A DNA stretch of 50,189 bases from SVFI01 sp964519385 (GTDB lineage Bacteria > Bacillota > Clostridia > Lachnospirales > Lachnospiraceae). Position 1 is the stretch's first letter. The number at the start of each line of letters is the position of its first letter. A program made the position numbers and the translations under genes. The notes beneath the pieces were generated by a model, which had not been told where the DNA came from, did no database searches, and saw only the letters and a program-made list of their open reading frames with translations. Positions 25,064 to 33,819 of the stretch are shown one piece after another. Location: contig CAZFLR010000012.1 of the NCBI GenBank assembly GCA_964519385.1, positions 1-50,189 on the forward strand, in the 5' to 3' direction.

Positions 25064-27457
25064 TTATTTTTTCGGAAATCTCATCACAACCTTAAATAAA
25101 TCTCCGTCAAGATAAATCTTAAACTCTCCGCCCTGGGCGATTGTCAGATTCTGGGCAATGGAAAGTCCAAGTCCGCTTCCCTCCGTGCTTCTGGATAAAT
25201 CACCGCGGATAAAACGCTCTGTCAGCTCTTCTGCCGGAACATTCAATGGCTGTGCGGAAATATTCTTAAAGGTAATCTCTACCATATCCTTTTCATCCTT
25301 CTCCGCGTTGACTGCCTTGTCGATATCCACATACACTCTCGTCCCCTCCATGGAGTATTTGTATATGTTCACAAGAAGATTTTCCACCACTCTCCACATC
25401 CGTCTTGAATCTGCGGAAATCACCAGATTTTCCTGCTCCGGAAATGACTCTATCAGCATAAGCTTCTTTTCTTCCAATTTATCCCTGTACTCACCGACCG
25501 CCTGCTTAATAAGCTCATTTACATCAATGTCACTTACCTCAAGCGTAATGTTTCCGGATGAAATTTTACTTGCCTCAACAAGGTCAAGTGTAAGCTGTTT
25601 GAGACGTTGTGATTTTTCTTCCAGAATACGAATATATTCCTGCGCCTTTTCCCCTTGAATATTCTCGCGTTTTAAGAGGTCCACATAATTGATGATGGAG
25701 GTCAGCGGTGTTTTTATGTCGTGTGACACGTTGGTAATCAGGTCTGCTTTCAGTCGTTCATCCTTCATGCTGATCTGCACAGCCGTTTTCACCGCCTCAC
25801 CTATCTTGTTGACGGCTTCTGCAAGTACTTTATTCTCTCCCCAGAATTTAGCCGTATCAATCTGATATTCTACGTCCCCGTCACAGATTCTTGTGATTCC
25901 TTCAATGATTTCTTCACGCGCCTTGTTTTCATAGTAAAGACAAAATGCCACAAGCACATCAAATACTATGGCAAGCAGAATGCCGAATGCGCTGAGTGTG
26001 AGTACAAGAAGTACATTTACAAGCAAAAACAGACAATAAGGTCCAAAAGTTCTCACCACGAGCACCTTGTGGTTCATAAGGGAATCCAGAACCTTCTGAA
26101 TGAGTACCAAACCTTTTTTACATATTTTTTTCGCATTGTGAATCATGTAGTATAAAAAGCTTCCCTTCCATAATGCCTTTGCCTTGATTCTTCTGACAAG
26201 TGAGCCCATGTAAAGGAGAAACATGGCATATAACACAGTGAACATCACATAAAAGCTCATCAAAAATCCCAGCTTTGAATGTTCCATCGTCATCTCCGAA
26301 AATCCCACGTGATCTATATAAAACGAGGCTGCCCAGGCTCCGAGTCCTATGACGGCAAATGTCGTTGCTCCTGCGAAGAATACTGCGAGCTCCGTAAACC
26401 ATGTATCAAAATAAGTTAGCTCCTGCTTTTCCTTCTTCGGTTGCCATACAATAAACAGAATCAGCGCAATCAGCGTCAATATACCCATGACCACGGTAAG
26501 CGCAAGCATTTCTTCCCACGAAAGATTCAGCCGGCTTAAATCTGCATTTGCAGTCGCATAAAAATCTTTGCTGTCAAACGGTCCGAACGCGCTAGATGAC
26601 TGGGTCTGCACAGCCACATACACGGTTCCCCCTTCCGGAAAACAGTAACCATAATCACGGAAATAGGATTTATAGTAGCTTTCATGATTTTCCAGCAGAT
26701 TATTACTTTGCATTTCATTTTTGGCATAGTCATAAACTATATACGTCTGACAGCTTTTAAATGCCTTCTTTAATTCATCCACGGAAAGATTTTCTTTATT
26801 TTCGAGGTTCGTATATAAAATCTGTCCGTCCGCATTTAAGAACATATACTTAAAATTGCCGCTCTCTGAAAACATTTCTTTTTTATAGTAATACTCATTG
26901 TAGTTTTCATTCAGATCATATGCCGCCTGCATCAGTATTTCCGTCACCTCATCCATCGTCATTCCTTCAGGAATCTCAAGGTCATAAATACTTTGCATAT
27001 TCTGCGGAGTAAATTCTTCTTCCAGACCTTCCTCCGAATAATATGCAATACCGTACTGTGTCCATTCAATCAGATCACCTACACGGTACATCAGCTTCGG
27101 TGAATCTGCATTCCGGGATGTATTCTTTTCCTTCCTCTGTGCATATTCAAATATATCTATCTTCCGGTCCGGATCATATTCTCCGTCTGTCTCCAACTGG
27201 GAACATAATGCCATGTAATTTGAAAGTGACATCAAATCCCTCTGAAAAATCATCTGAAACGCCTGTGTCTCCTGAAAGTCCTTTGATGACTCATAAGGCG
27301 AAACAGTATACGAACCGTAATACTTGTGAAGCACCACATAACGCATACCCAGCATCAGAAGTATGAATGCCATTGCCATTGCAAAAATCTGCGAACTGAT
27401 TCCTGCAATATTCTTCCTTGCATTTCTGCTTATACACACCTTCTTTTTTTCATCCAT
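25064..27457 (-). CDS. sensor histidine kinase of an OmpR-type two-component system
   Basis: The protein has 797 residues from ATG 27457 (AGGAGG 8 nt upstream; an ATG at 27463 is too near). It has an N-terminal membrane segment, an extracytoplasmic region of about 280 residues, and about five more membrane segments in residues 330-535. A HAMP-like stretch, then DHp and ATPase domains follow. The H-box is NVSHDIKTPLTS, the N-box ENLLVNIYKYS and the G-box GSGLGLSIAQ, all intact. The sensor part is unusually large and I do not recognise its ligand. It is downstream of its response regulator gene, with 60 bases and a small hairpin between them. Confidence 0.9.
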   Translation of the reverse strand: MDEKKKVCISRNARKNIAGISSQIFAMAMAFILLMLGMRYVVLHKYYGSYTVSPYESSKDFQETQAFQMIFQRDLMSLSNYMALCSQLETDGEYDPDRKIDIFEYAQRKEKNTSRNADSPKLMYRVGDLIEWTQYGIAYYSEEGLEEEFTPQNMQSIYDLEIPEGMTMDEVTEILMQAAYDLNENYNEYYYKKEMFSESGNFKYMFLNADGQILYTNLENKENLSVDELKKAFKSCQTYIVYDYAKNEMQSNNLLENHESYYKSYFRDYGYCFPEGGTVYVAVQTQSSSAFGPFDSKDFYATANADLSRLNLSWEEMLALTVVMGILTLIALILFIVWQPKKEKQELTYFDTWFTELAVFFAGATTFAVIGLGAWAASFYIDHVGFSEMTMEHSKLGFLMSFYVMFTVLYAMFLLYMGSLVRRIKAKALWKGSFLYYMIHNAKKICKKGLVLIQKVLDSLMNHKVLVVRTFGPYCLFLLVNVLLVLTLSAFGILLAIVFDVLVAFCLYYENKAREEIIEGITRICDGDVEYQIDTAKFWGENKVLAEAVNKIGEAVKTAVQISMKDERLKADLITNVSHDIKTPLTSIINYVDLLKRENIQGEKAQEYIRILEEKSQRLKQLTLDLVEASKISSGNITLEVSDIDVNELIKQAVGEYRDKLEEKKLMLIESFPEQENLVISADSRRMWRVVENLLVNIYKYSMEGTRVYVDIDKAVNAEKDEKDMVEITFKNISAQPLNVPAEELTERFIRGDLSRSTEGSGLGLSIAQNLTIAQGGEFKIYLDGDLFKVVMRFPKK

Positions 27458-27480
27458 TTTCATATCCTCCTACTTTTGAC

Positions 27481-27507
27481 GGCTTTCTTTCCGCTGCCAT
27501 GAAAGCC
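27481..27507 (-). repeat. small inverted repeat between regulator and kinase genes
   Basis: GGCTTTC (27481-27487) and GAAAGCC (27501-27507) can pair. No T run follows on the minus strand, so this is not a clear terminator; it may adjust the ratio of the two proteins or protect mRNA. Confidence 0.4.
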
Positions 27508-27518
27508 TGTTCTAAATC

Positions 27519-28208
27519 TTATTTTTCGATTTTATAGCCCACTCCCCAGACAACCTTGAGATAACGCGGCTCCTTTGGATTAATTTCTATCTTTTCCCGT
27601 ATGTGACGGACATGTACAGCAACCGTATTTTCTGCTCCGTAAGCGTCCTCATTCCAGATTTTTTCATAAATCTGCTGGGTGGAAAAAACGTGTCCGGGAT
27701 TTTTTATCAGTAAAAGAAGAATCTGATATTCCATCGGTGTCAGTCTGACAAGCTCTCCTTCTACCCGTACCTCCTTTGCTGCATCATCCACGCAAAGTGC
27801 TCCGATGCTGTAACTTGTCTCAGATACCGGCGCAGCACTGCCAAGCATGGTATATCGTCGGAGACTGGATTTCACCCTTGCAATCAGTTCCAGAGGATTA
27901 AATGGTTTTGTGATATAATCATCCGCCCCGACATTTAATCCGAGAATCTTATCTACATCCTCTGATTTTGCCGAAAGCACCAGAATCGGTATTGCCGAGA
28001 ATTCCCTGATTTTAATCATGGCATGAATTCCGTCAAGCCTCGGCATCATAATATCGATAATCAGAAGCTGTATATCTTCTTTTTTCAATACCTCAATCGC
28101 CTGCTCACCATCATACGCCTTGTAAATCTGATAGCCTTCCTGCGACAGATAAATGGATATTGCCTCCACAATTTCCTTGTCATCATCGCATATTAAAATA
28201 TTAGCCAT
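27519..28208 (-). CDS. OmpR/PhoB-family response regulator
   Basis: The protein has 229 residues from ATG 28208, which follows GGAGGTGA by 8 nt; an earlier in-frame ATG overlaps this site. The receiver domain has ICDDDKE, the phospho-acceptor Asp in LLIIDIMMPRLDG, and the Lys in ITKPFNP. A winged-helix DNA-binding domain follows, with LTPMEYQILLLL and VWGVGYKIE. It belongs to the OmpR/PhoB class and is the partner of the kinase encoded just downstream. A direct repeat of the class bound by such regulators lies upstream at 28278-28294, so it may control its own gene. Confidence 0.93.
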   Translation of the reverse strand: MANILICDDDKEIVEAISIYLSQEGYQIYKAYDGEQAIEVLKKEDIQLLIIDIMMPRLDGIHAMIKIREFSAIPILVLSAKSEDVDKILGLNVGADDYITKPFNPLELIARVKSSLRRYTMLGSAAPVSETSYSIGALCVDDAAKEVRVEGELVRLTPMEYQILLLLIKNPGHVFSTQQIYEKIWNEDAYGAENTVAVHVRHIREKIEINPKEPRYLKVVWGVGYKIEK

Positions 28209-28277
28209 CTTTTTTGTCACCTCCATCGTTCATGGGTATATTTAATCATGAAAACCTTAAATCAAAAGTAGGAAAAG

Positions 28278-28294
28278 TATTAAGGTTTTCTTAA
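28278..28294 (-). promoter_or_regulatory. candidate OmpR-family operator
   Basis: On the minus strand TTAAGA (28294-28289), five bases, then TTAATA (28283-28278) form a hexamer-N5-hexamer direct repeat with 11-base period, the arrangement known for PhoP- and WalR-type regulators. A partly inverted copy of the same bases lies at about 28251-28260 (AAAACCTTAA). Confidence 0.4.
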
Positions 28295-28307
28295 TATCAG
28301 CCGTTTT

Positions 28308-29225
28308 TCACTCCGAAAGACACAAAAAAGCACCCAGATTTCCGCGTTTTCCGTTGGTCTTTCTGTGTGAAAACAGGTAATCCGGATTGTGAGCCGTACA
28401 GATATCCGTCACAGAAATGTGCTCCGGTAAAATCCCCGCACTAAGCAATATCCATTTGTTCGCCTCATGCAAATCAAGCTGGCATTTTCCGTCTGCCTCC
28501 TGCTGCCTGTCGCGATAAGAAATAATACGCGAAAACGCCTCATTCTCCCTGAGATACTCATTTTCCCCAAAAGCCGCCTTAAATGCATCCGCCACATCAC
28601 GGCTGACCTCATAGCACTCCTTACAGATTGACGGTCCGATTGCCGCGTAAATATCTTCCGGCCGCGAACCGAATTCCTGCTGCATACGGCTGACGGTCTC
28701 ACGTCCCATCCCGTTTACCGTTCCGCGCCATCCGGAATGTGAAAGACCGATTGCCCTGCGGACCGGATCCACGAAATAAAGCGGAACGCAGTCTGCATAA
28801 AAGGTTGCCAGAACAACTCCCTTTTCCTGCGTCACCAGCCCGTCCACATCCGTGTAGTCCTTCTCTCTGACCACACCCTTTCCGGCATCTGCTGCAGTCA
28901 CCTTTCGTATATTGGTCGTATGCGTCTGGTCCGTACATACAATCTCCTCCGGTTTTCTGCCAAGCATCTCTGCAATCCTTGCAAAATTTTCACGGACCGC
29001 ACTCTCGTCATCACCTCTTGTAAAACTCAGGTTCATTGTGCCGTATATTCCCTTGCTCACTCCCCCGAGGCGCGTGGAAAACAAGTGCTTTACGCATCCG
29101 AGTTTTTCCAATGCGGGAAATGTCAGATATTCTGCCTCATAGGACTCCTGCCCCATCTCCCCGCTGTGGACATATCTGTTTTGTCTCATTACTTCTTCCG
29201 TCTGATTTCTGATTATCTGAAACAT
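28308..29225 (-). CDS. pgeF: PgeF/YlmD-family multicopper-like protein
   Basis: This 305-residue protein belongs to the YfiH/YlmD family, reported as polyphenol oxidases or purine nucleoside phosphorylases and linked in E. coli to peptidoglycan editing. Family residues are present: CTDQTHTT, ADCVPLYF and HSGWRGTVNGM hold the Cys and His metal ligands, with GPSICKECYEV and a Gly-rich SHRKT end. ATG 29225 has GGGAGG 7 nt upstream. A hairpin with a T run lies only about 20 bases upstream, leaving no room for a promoter. The exact reaction in this organism is unknown. Confidence 0.92.
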   Translation of the reverse strand: MFQIIRNQTEEVMRQNRYVHSGEMGQESYEAEYLTFPALEKLGCVKHLFSTRLGGVSKGIYGTMNLSFTRGDDESAVRENFARIAEMLGRKPEEIVCTDQTHTTNIRKVTAADAGKGVVREKDYTDVDGLVTQEKGVVLATFYADCVPLYFVDPVRRAIGLSHSGWRGTVNGMGRETVSRMQQEFGSRPEDIYAAIGPSICKECYEVSRDVADAFKAAFGENEYLRENEAFSRIISYRDRQQEADGKCQLDLHEANKWILLSAGILPEHISVTDICTAHNPDYLFSHRKTNGKRGNLGAFLCLSE

Positions 29226-29240
29226 GGCTGTGCCTCCCAT

Positions 29241-29268
29241 AAAAAAGACATCCTGTTTTACGGATGCC
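29241..29268 (-). terminator. terminator-like hairpin between yraN and pgeF
   Basis: On the minus strand GGCATCC and GGATGTC pair (one mismatch) around an eight-base loop and are followed by six T residues. It follows the yraN stop by about 12 bases and directly precedes the pgeF ribosome site. Confidence 0.65.
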
Positions 29269-29279
29269 TTTCTTTTTCA

Positions 29280-29633
29280 TTATTGATAGCAAAAAGCATT
29301 TTTAATATGTCTTACTGTTCCGTTTCCATAAATCGCAATCACGTCAAATCTGCACTGTTTTCCGTGAAAATACGGATTTCTCATCAGGTAATCCAGTGTT
29401 ACCCGGCAGATTTTTTTCTGCTTATATCCGTCCACGGCCTCCGCCGGATCTCCGCAGCTTCCTTTACTCCGGTATTTCACCTCAACGATTACCAGCAGAT
29501 TATCTTTCCTTGCAATGAGATCAATCTCTCCGTATCTGCAGCGGTAATTTCTCTCAAGAATGGTGTACCCTTCTTTTTTCAGGTATTCTGCAGCGACATT
29601 TTCATGCTTTGCTCCTATTGTTCTCTGATTCAT
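29280..29633 (-). CDS. yraN: YraN family (UPF0102) endonuclease-like protein
   Basis: The protein has 117 residues, the usual YraN length. It has the GAKHENVAAEYL N-terminal helix and the nuclease-like core YGEIDLIARKDNLLVIVEVKYR, whose Asp, Glu and Lys (E-I-D, E-V-K) match restriction-endonuclease-like folds. It has no signal sequence. Its true function is not settled; a role in DNA processing has been proposed. It follows rnhB and the FliK/FlhB-like genes, the same neighbourhood as in many Firmicutes. A weak AAGGG site is 6 nt before ATG 29633. Confidence 0.93.
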   Translation of the reverse strand: MNQRTIGAKHENVAAEYLKKEGYTILERNYRCRYGEIDLIARKDNLLVIVEVKYRSKGSCGDPAEAVDGYKQKKICRVTLDYLMRNPYFHGKQCRFDVIAIYGNGTVRHIKNAFCYQ

Positions 29634-29667
29634 AAACTGCCCTTATGTTTTCCGGACACGCGACAAT

Positions 29668-29976
29668 TTATTTTCTGTTTTTTTGTTTATGCTCTTCCAT
29701 TTTGGCTCTGATTTTATCCATCTGGTCCACAAAGACGAGGATTTCTGCCACAACCTCATAAAGCTCCGGAGGAATCATATCGCCTATCTCGAGCTTTGCA
29801 AGTGTATCCGCAAGCCTGGTATCCTTATGTACGGGCACCTTTGCCTGCTTCGCCTCCTCGATAATTCTCTCTGCAAGTGCACCTCTTCCCGATGCAACGA
29901 CCTTCGGCGCGTCCTCTCCCGGATCATAGGTAAGGGCTATCGCCTGCTTTGGTTTATCTCTGTTATCCTTTTGCAT
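29668..29976 (-). CDS. FlhB C-terminal-domain homologue (YlqH-like)
   Basis: This 102-residue protein resembles only the cytoplasmic C-terminal domain of FlhB/EscU type III export proteins: IALTYDPGEDAPKVVASGRG at its start, then LAERIIEEAK and VPVHKDTRLADTLAKLEIGDMIP... of the family. It lacks the membrane domain, and the self-cleavage NPTH motif is replaced (LTYDPG). B. subtilis has a similar orphan, ylqH, in the same region. ATG 29976 is chosen because GAGGG is 8 nt upstream; ATG 29982 overlaps the upstream stop as ATGA. No flagellar genes are in the window. The role is unknown. Confidence 0.85.
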   Translation of the reverse strand: MQKDNRDKPKQAIALTYDPGEDAPKVVASGRGALAERIIEEAKQAKVPVHKDTRLADTLAKLEIGDMIPPELYEVVAEILVFVDQMDKIRAKMEEHKQKNRK

Positions 29977-29978
29977 AC

Positions 29979-31613
29979 TCATGCCCTCATGTCAAAGGAA
30001 TATGTTCCGATTCTTACATTTTCCCTGTGGTCTTCCACAATCTCTTCCATTACATTTCCCGGTTTTTCCTTTAGCGAGAACTGCGCATTCATCTGATATC
30101 CCTTTTTCTCCAGCCTCTCATTGAGAAGTCCGATGTTTTCATGTATGAAATCCAGCATCTCCTCATCTCTGAGATAAAACTGTGTGCTGACCTTCTGATG
30201 CTGCATTGCCACATATACATCCACCGGTCCCAGATGGTCCATGTCCAGATGAAGGAATGCACTCACATTGCCATCCTCTGCTGCCAGGTTCTTCTTATTC
30301 GTATACACATATAAATCTCCATGTGCGTTGTCTCCGGCTAACTTCAGCGGTAACTGTACATAACTCATCGTCTGATTCAGCTGATGAATAAAATCCAGAT
30401 TCTGATTGACATTTGATATCTGATTCTGCAGATTCGAATCCGCTCCCGGTATACTTTTTAAAACATCCATAAGCCTGCCTGTCTGCGTGGTCAGTTTAGA
30501 ATAAAAATCACTGACCTTCTGCTTGTCGGCAACCTCCTCCGGAGTCATAAGCCACTGTTTACAGATCTGCTCCCGGATGGCATTTTTGACCTCCGCCCTG
30601 TCTGGACGCTCTCTGATATCCGTAAGCTGTAACACTTCACTTCCCTTTGCGGTCATCTTTCCCAAAAGCTGATTTATAAGGTTCATCAGCTCTTTCCCTT
30701 CAGCTCCGCCGTTGTCCGCAGCCATCGTCACCGAAACATTGCCGTTCTCATCTCTTCCTGTCATCACAGCAGGGTTCTTTTCTCCCTCCGAAAAGGTATG
30801 CTCCGTCTGCTGTGTCATCTCCTTTGGCATTTCCTGCGGCGCAGGCCTGTCACCCACAGCCTTTTCGGCTGCATCCGGAGGCATCTCGCCCGTGGTGAGG
30901 TTCTGTGTTATTTCCGGTAATTCGCTCTTTGGCATAAACACCGACATAAACTGTCGCATCAGCCGGGCCGCCTCGGGAATTTTCCCCTCCGATACAAGAC
31001 GCGCTACGTTATCGGTAAGAGAATCTGCAATGGACTCCACGCTCTCCCGAATCCGGTGCTCCATATTCATATAATCCGAAAACTGTTTGATATTTGCATC
31101 ATTTACCGGTATCTGCAGACGGTTCATCATTACGATGTTTTCCGCACCGGCAGAAGGATAAGCCGTTACCTGACGGTACATTGCCTGCAGAGCCGCCTTA
31201 TCGATTGGCATTCCCTCCTTCATCATGGCATGTACCATACAGGTGGTCTCCGCTGTTAGCGGAAGCTCTGCTGCCGTCAACGCCTTAGAAATGGTTTCAC
31301 TGCCGGCTGTGTTCTGAAAAAGTGCACGCAAGGCAATCTGCTTATCCGAAATTCCGCTCACCTCAAAGCTGACCGACATACCCTTCAGAAGAGCAAGTCC
31401 CTCTTCAACTCTTGCCTGCAGAATGGTTCCCGGTGCCACCTCCACCTGTACCATATCACCTTCCGTCGCAACCACCTGTCCGCTGACAAGCTGTCCGACT
31501 GACAGATTCAGCCCCGCGCGCTCTGTCTGTGCTGCCATGGACGGTGTCACGGCTGTCCCTGATAACGAAATCTGTGTTTGTCTTTGAAATAAACCTGTCA
31601 GATCAAAATTCAT
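29979..31613 (-). CDS. FliK-like hook-length-control domain protein (YlqG-like)
   Basis: The 544-residue protein has an N-terminal small-barrel-like part (VGQLVSGQVV, VEVAPGTILQARV), a long helical and low-complexity middle, and a C-terminal FliK-type domain at about 415-515 (LPLKLAG, LYVYTNKK, ALHLDMDHLGPVDVYV-like strands, YQMNAQFSLKE). FliK proteins measure flagellar hook length, yet no flagellar genes surround it. Together with the FlhB-like gene next door it matches ylqG-ylqH of B. subtilis. Its start overlaps the rnhB stop as ATGA at 31610-31613. The true function is unknown. Confidence 0.75.
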   Translation of the reverse strand: MNFDLTGLFQRQTQISLSGTAVTPSMAAQTERAGLNLSVGQLVSGQVVATEGDMVQVEVAPGTILQARVEEGLALLKGMSVSFEVSGISDKQIALRALFQNTAGSETISKALTAAELPLTAETTCMVHAMMKEGMPIDKAALQAMYRQVTAYPSAGAENIVMMNRLQIPVNDANIKQFSDYMNMEHRIRESVESIADSLTDNVARLVSEGKIPEAARLMRQFMSVFMPKSELPEITQNLTTGEMPPDAAEKAVGDRPAPQEMPKEMTQQTEHTFSEGEKNPAVMTGRDENGNVSVTMAADNGGAEGKELMNLINQLLGKMTAKGSEVLQLTDIRERPDRAEVKNAIREQICKQWLMTPEEVADKQKVSDFYSKLTTQTGRLMDVLKSIPGADSNLQNQISNVNQNLDFIHQLNQTMSYVQLPLKLAGDNAHGDLYVYTNKKNLAAEDGNVSAFLHLDMDHLGPVDVYVAMQHQKVSTQFYLRDEEMLDFIHENIGLLNERLEKKGYQMNAQFSLKEKPGNVMEEIVEDHRENVRIGTYSFDMRA

Positions 31614-32383
31614 TCTTTCACCTTAAAATGTGTGATAAAGCTCCTCCGATGGATTGGGGATGCACCATATTCCTCTAATGCCTGAATATGCATTGCGGAA
31701 CCGTACCCCTTATTGGAGCGAAAACCGTACTGAGGCATAAGCTCATCATATTCCATCATCAGTCTGTCCCTTGTTACTTTCGCAAGAATGCTTGCAGCCG
31801 CGATAGACGCACTCTTTGCATCTCCCTTAATAATCGGAACCTGACGGATATCAATTCCGGGAATCGTAACTGCATCATTTAATAATATATCGGGTTTCAC
31901 AGACAATTTATTAACCGCTTCTCTCATCGCCTCATAGGTTGCCTGCAGAATATTAATCTCATCAATCCGCTCCGGTGTCGCATATCCGATACCGTAAGCC
32001 ACTGCCTTTTCCATGATGACATCATAAAGTTCATCCCTTTTTTTCGCTGAAAGCTGTTTGCTGTCATTTAAGTACAAAATATCACATTCCTTTGGCAAAA
32101 CAACTGCAGCAGCGACCACGGGACCTGCCAGCGGACCTCTCCCCGCCTCATCAATACCGCATATATACCGGCATTCTGCGTATTCTCTTTCATATTCTGT
32201 CATCTGATACATGCGTTCTTTTTCTCTTTCATACGCGAGCAGACGCTTGTCAGCCTTTTCAATCAGATTCTGTACTCCCTTGCGCTCATCAGCGATAAAT
32301 CTCCCTATAAAATCAGGCAGCGTTCTCTCATCTGCTGCCTGATAAATTTCTTTTATTTCACTCATTGATAACTGCTTACTCAT
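31610..32383 (-). CDS. rnhB: ribonuclease HII
   Basis: The protein has 257 residues from ATG 32383 (AGGGTG 6-8 nt upstream); a longer frame starting inside lepB is less likely. An N-terminal helical extension of about 70 residues precedes the catalytic domain, as in B. subtilis RnhB. The active-site motifs are GIDEAGRGPLAGPV, LNDSKQLSAKKR, KGDAKSASIAAASILAK and NKGYGSAMH. It cleaves RNA in RNA-DNA hybrids, notably single ribonucleotides in DNA. It lies 10 nt after the lepB stop. Confidence 0.96.
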   Translation of the reverse strand: MSKQLSMSEIKEIYQAADERTLPDFIGRFIADERKGVQNLIEKADKRLLAYEREKERMYQMTEYEREYAECRYICGIDEAGRGPLAGPVVAAAVVLPKECDILYLNDSKQLSAKKRDELYDVIMEKAVAYGIGYATPERIDEINILQATYEAMREAVNKLSVKPDILLNDAVTIPGIDIRQVPIIKGDAKSASIAAASILAKVTRDRLMMEYDELMPQYGFRSNKGYGSAMHIQALEEYGASPIHRRSFITHFKVKE

Positions 32384-32393
32384 ATGACACACC

Positions 32394-32933
32394 CTATTCA
32401 TGTTTAATAAATCCGATGGAATCAAACGGATAAATCCGAAGCCACGCACGTCCGATAATCCTTTCGCGTTCTATGACCCCGACAGCCGGATCCCTGCTGT
32501 CCGCACTCGCATTCCGGTTATCTCCAAGCACAAAATATTCTCCTGCCCCGAGATGAATCGTGTCAGCCGCCATCCCCGGATCCAGAATCACTTCCCTGCC
32601 AAAGGTCTCCATCAGTATTTCACCGTTGATAAATATCCTGCCCTCTTCATCGATATAAACAGAATCTCCCGGCAGACCTATCACACGTTTGATATAATAT
32701 GTATCTTTTCCCTGCTGATACGGAAAGACAATCACATCAAACCGGGAAGGCTCATGAAAACGGTAAGTTATCTTATCCACAATCAGATTATCCCCATCCG
32801 AAAGTGTATTTTCCATAGATTCTCCATGAACCACCGTTCTTTGTCCGACATATTGAATCAGAAGAAAGGTCAGAATTAAAATTCCCAGTAAATATAAGCT
32901 CATGCCTAACATATCTTTTAAAAAAGTCCTCAC
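32394..32933 (-). CDS. lepB: type I signal peptidase
   Basis: This 179-residue protein has one N-terminal membrane segment (about 10-27) and the Ser/Lys dyad: catalytic Ser in HGESMENTL, Lys in TYYIKRVIGLPGD, then LGDNRNASADSRD. It removes signal peptides on the outer face of the membrane. The start is GTG at 32933 with GAGGAA upstream, overlapping the rbgA stop region. It is the second of two signal peptidase genes here, one on each side of rbgA. The active residues are intact in both. Confidence 0.95.
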   Translation of the reverse strand: MRTFLKDMLGMSLYLLGILILTFLLIQYVGQRTVVHGESMENTLSDGDNLIVDKITYRFHEPSRFDVIVFPYQQGKDTYYIKRVIGLPGDSVYIDEEGRIFINGEILMETFGREVILDPGMAADTIHLGAGEYFVLGDNRNASADSRDPAVGVIERERIIGRAWLRIYPFDSIGFIKHE

Positions 32934-32935
32934 GT

Positions 32936-33811
32936 CTATTCCTCACTAACTTTAGGTTTTTCCAGTGTTACTCTGCCGAGCTTTCCGCTTCTGAAATCAT
33001 CAAGCAAAAGGTTTGCCGCCTTGCGCAAATCAAGCTCCTCTCCCTTTTTAAAGCATTTTCGCACCTCTGCAATCTGCTCAAGAATTTTGAGTGCACCCGT
33101 TTCTCCAAAGGTCTCTTCCTCCGCCGGGCTGATACCGTATCGCTCCTTCAACAGTCCGCTGTACTCTTTCTCCAAAAACAGAATCAGCTCCATTGCAAGC
33201 TCCTCTGTGTTAAGGATTTCATCATTCATGGAACCAATCAGCGCAAGCCTGATTCCCACCTGCTGGTCTTCAAACTTTGGCCACAGTATTCCCGGAGTAT
33301 CCAAAAGCTCTAATGTCTTACTGAGTCGTATCCACTGTTTTCCTTTCGTCACTCCCGGCTTATTTCCCGTCTTTGCACAGGATTTCCCCGCAAAGGAATT
33401 GATAAAGGTCGATTTCCCGACATTCGGAATACCTACAACCATCGCACGTACCGGACGGTTTAAAATACCACGCTTGCGGTCGCGCTCAATCTTTTCTTTA
33501 CAGGCCTCTGCCACTGCGGAATTGATTGCCTTCATTCCATTTCTGTTTCGGGAATTAAGTGCCACGACAAAACATCCCTGCTTTTCAAAAAATGTCTGCC
33601 AGCCTTTCGTCTGCTGCTCATCTGCAAGATCTGACTTATTGAGCAGAATCAGTCTGGCTTTATTTTTTCCAAGCTCGTCTATGTCCGGATTACGGCTTGA
33701 CATTGGAATGCGGGCATCTACAAGCTCAATCACCAAATCGATAAGCTTGATATTTTCCTGCATCATACGCTTTGCCTTCGTCATATGTCCCGGATACCAC
33801 TGATATACCAT
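32936..33811 (-). CDS. rbgA: ribosome biogenesis GTPase RbgA (YlqF)
   Basis: The protein has 291 residues from ATG 33811 (MVYQWYPGHMTKAKR, the normal RbgA start), with AGGTGA 4 nt upstream; a longer frame runs into the lepB-like gene. The GTPase motifs are circularly permuted: NKSDLA comes before GIPNVGKST, followed by DTPGILWP. It helps late 50S subunit assembly and is essential in B. subtilis. It lies between two signal peptidase genes, next to rnhB, as in many Firmicutes. Confidence 0.96.
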   Translation of the reverse strand: MVYQWYPGHMTKAKRMMQENIKLIDLVIELVDARIPMSSRNPDIDELGKNKARLILLNKSDLADEQQTKGWQTFFEKQGCFVVALNSRNRNGMKAINSAVAEACKEKIERDRKRGILNRPVRAMVVGIPNVGKSTFINSFAGKSCAKTGNKPGVTKGKQWIRLSKTLELLDTPGILWPKFEDQQVGIRLALIGSMNDEILNTEELAMELILFLEKEYSGLLKERYGISPAEEETFGETGALKILEQIAEVRKCFKKGEELDLRKAANLLLDDFRSGKLGRVTLEKPKVSEE

Positions 33812-33819
33812 ATATTCAC

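Noticed and set aside
28920..29711. long plus-strand open frame (263 codons) across pgeF and yraN
   Set aside because: Antisense to two conserved genes; the length follows from the codon bias of the opposite strand.
33021..33803. plus-strand open frame of 260 codons across rbgA
   Set aside because: Antisense shadow of a well conserved GTPase gene.
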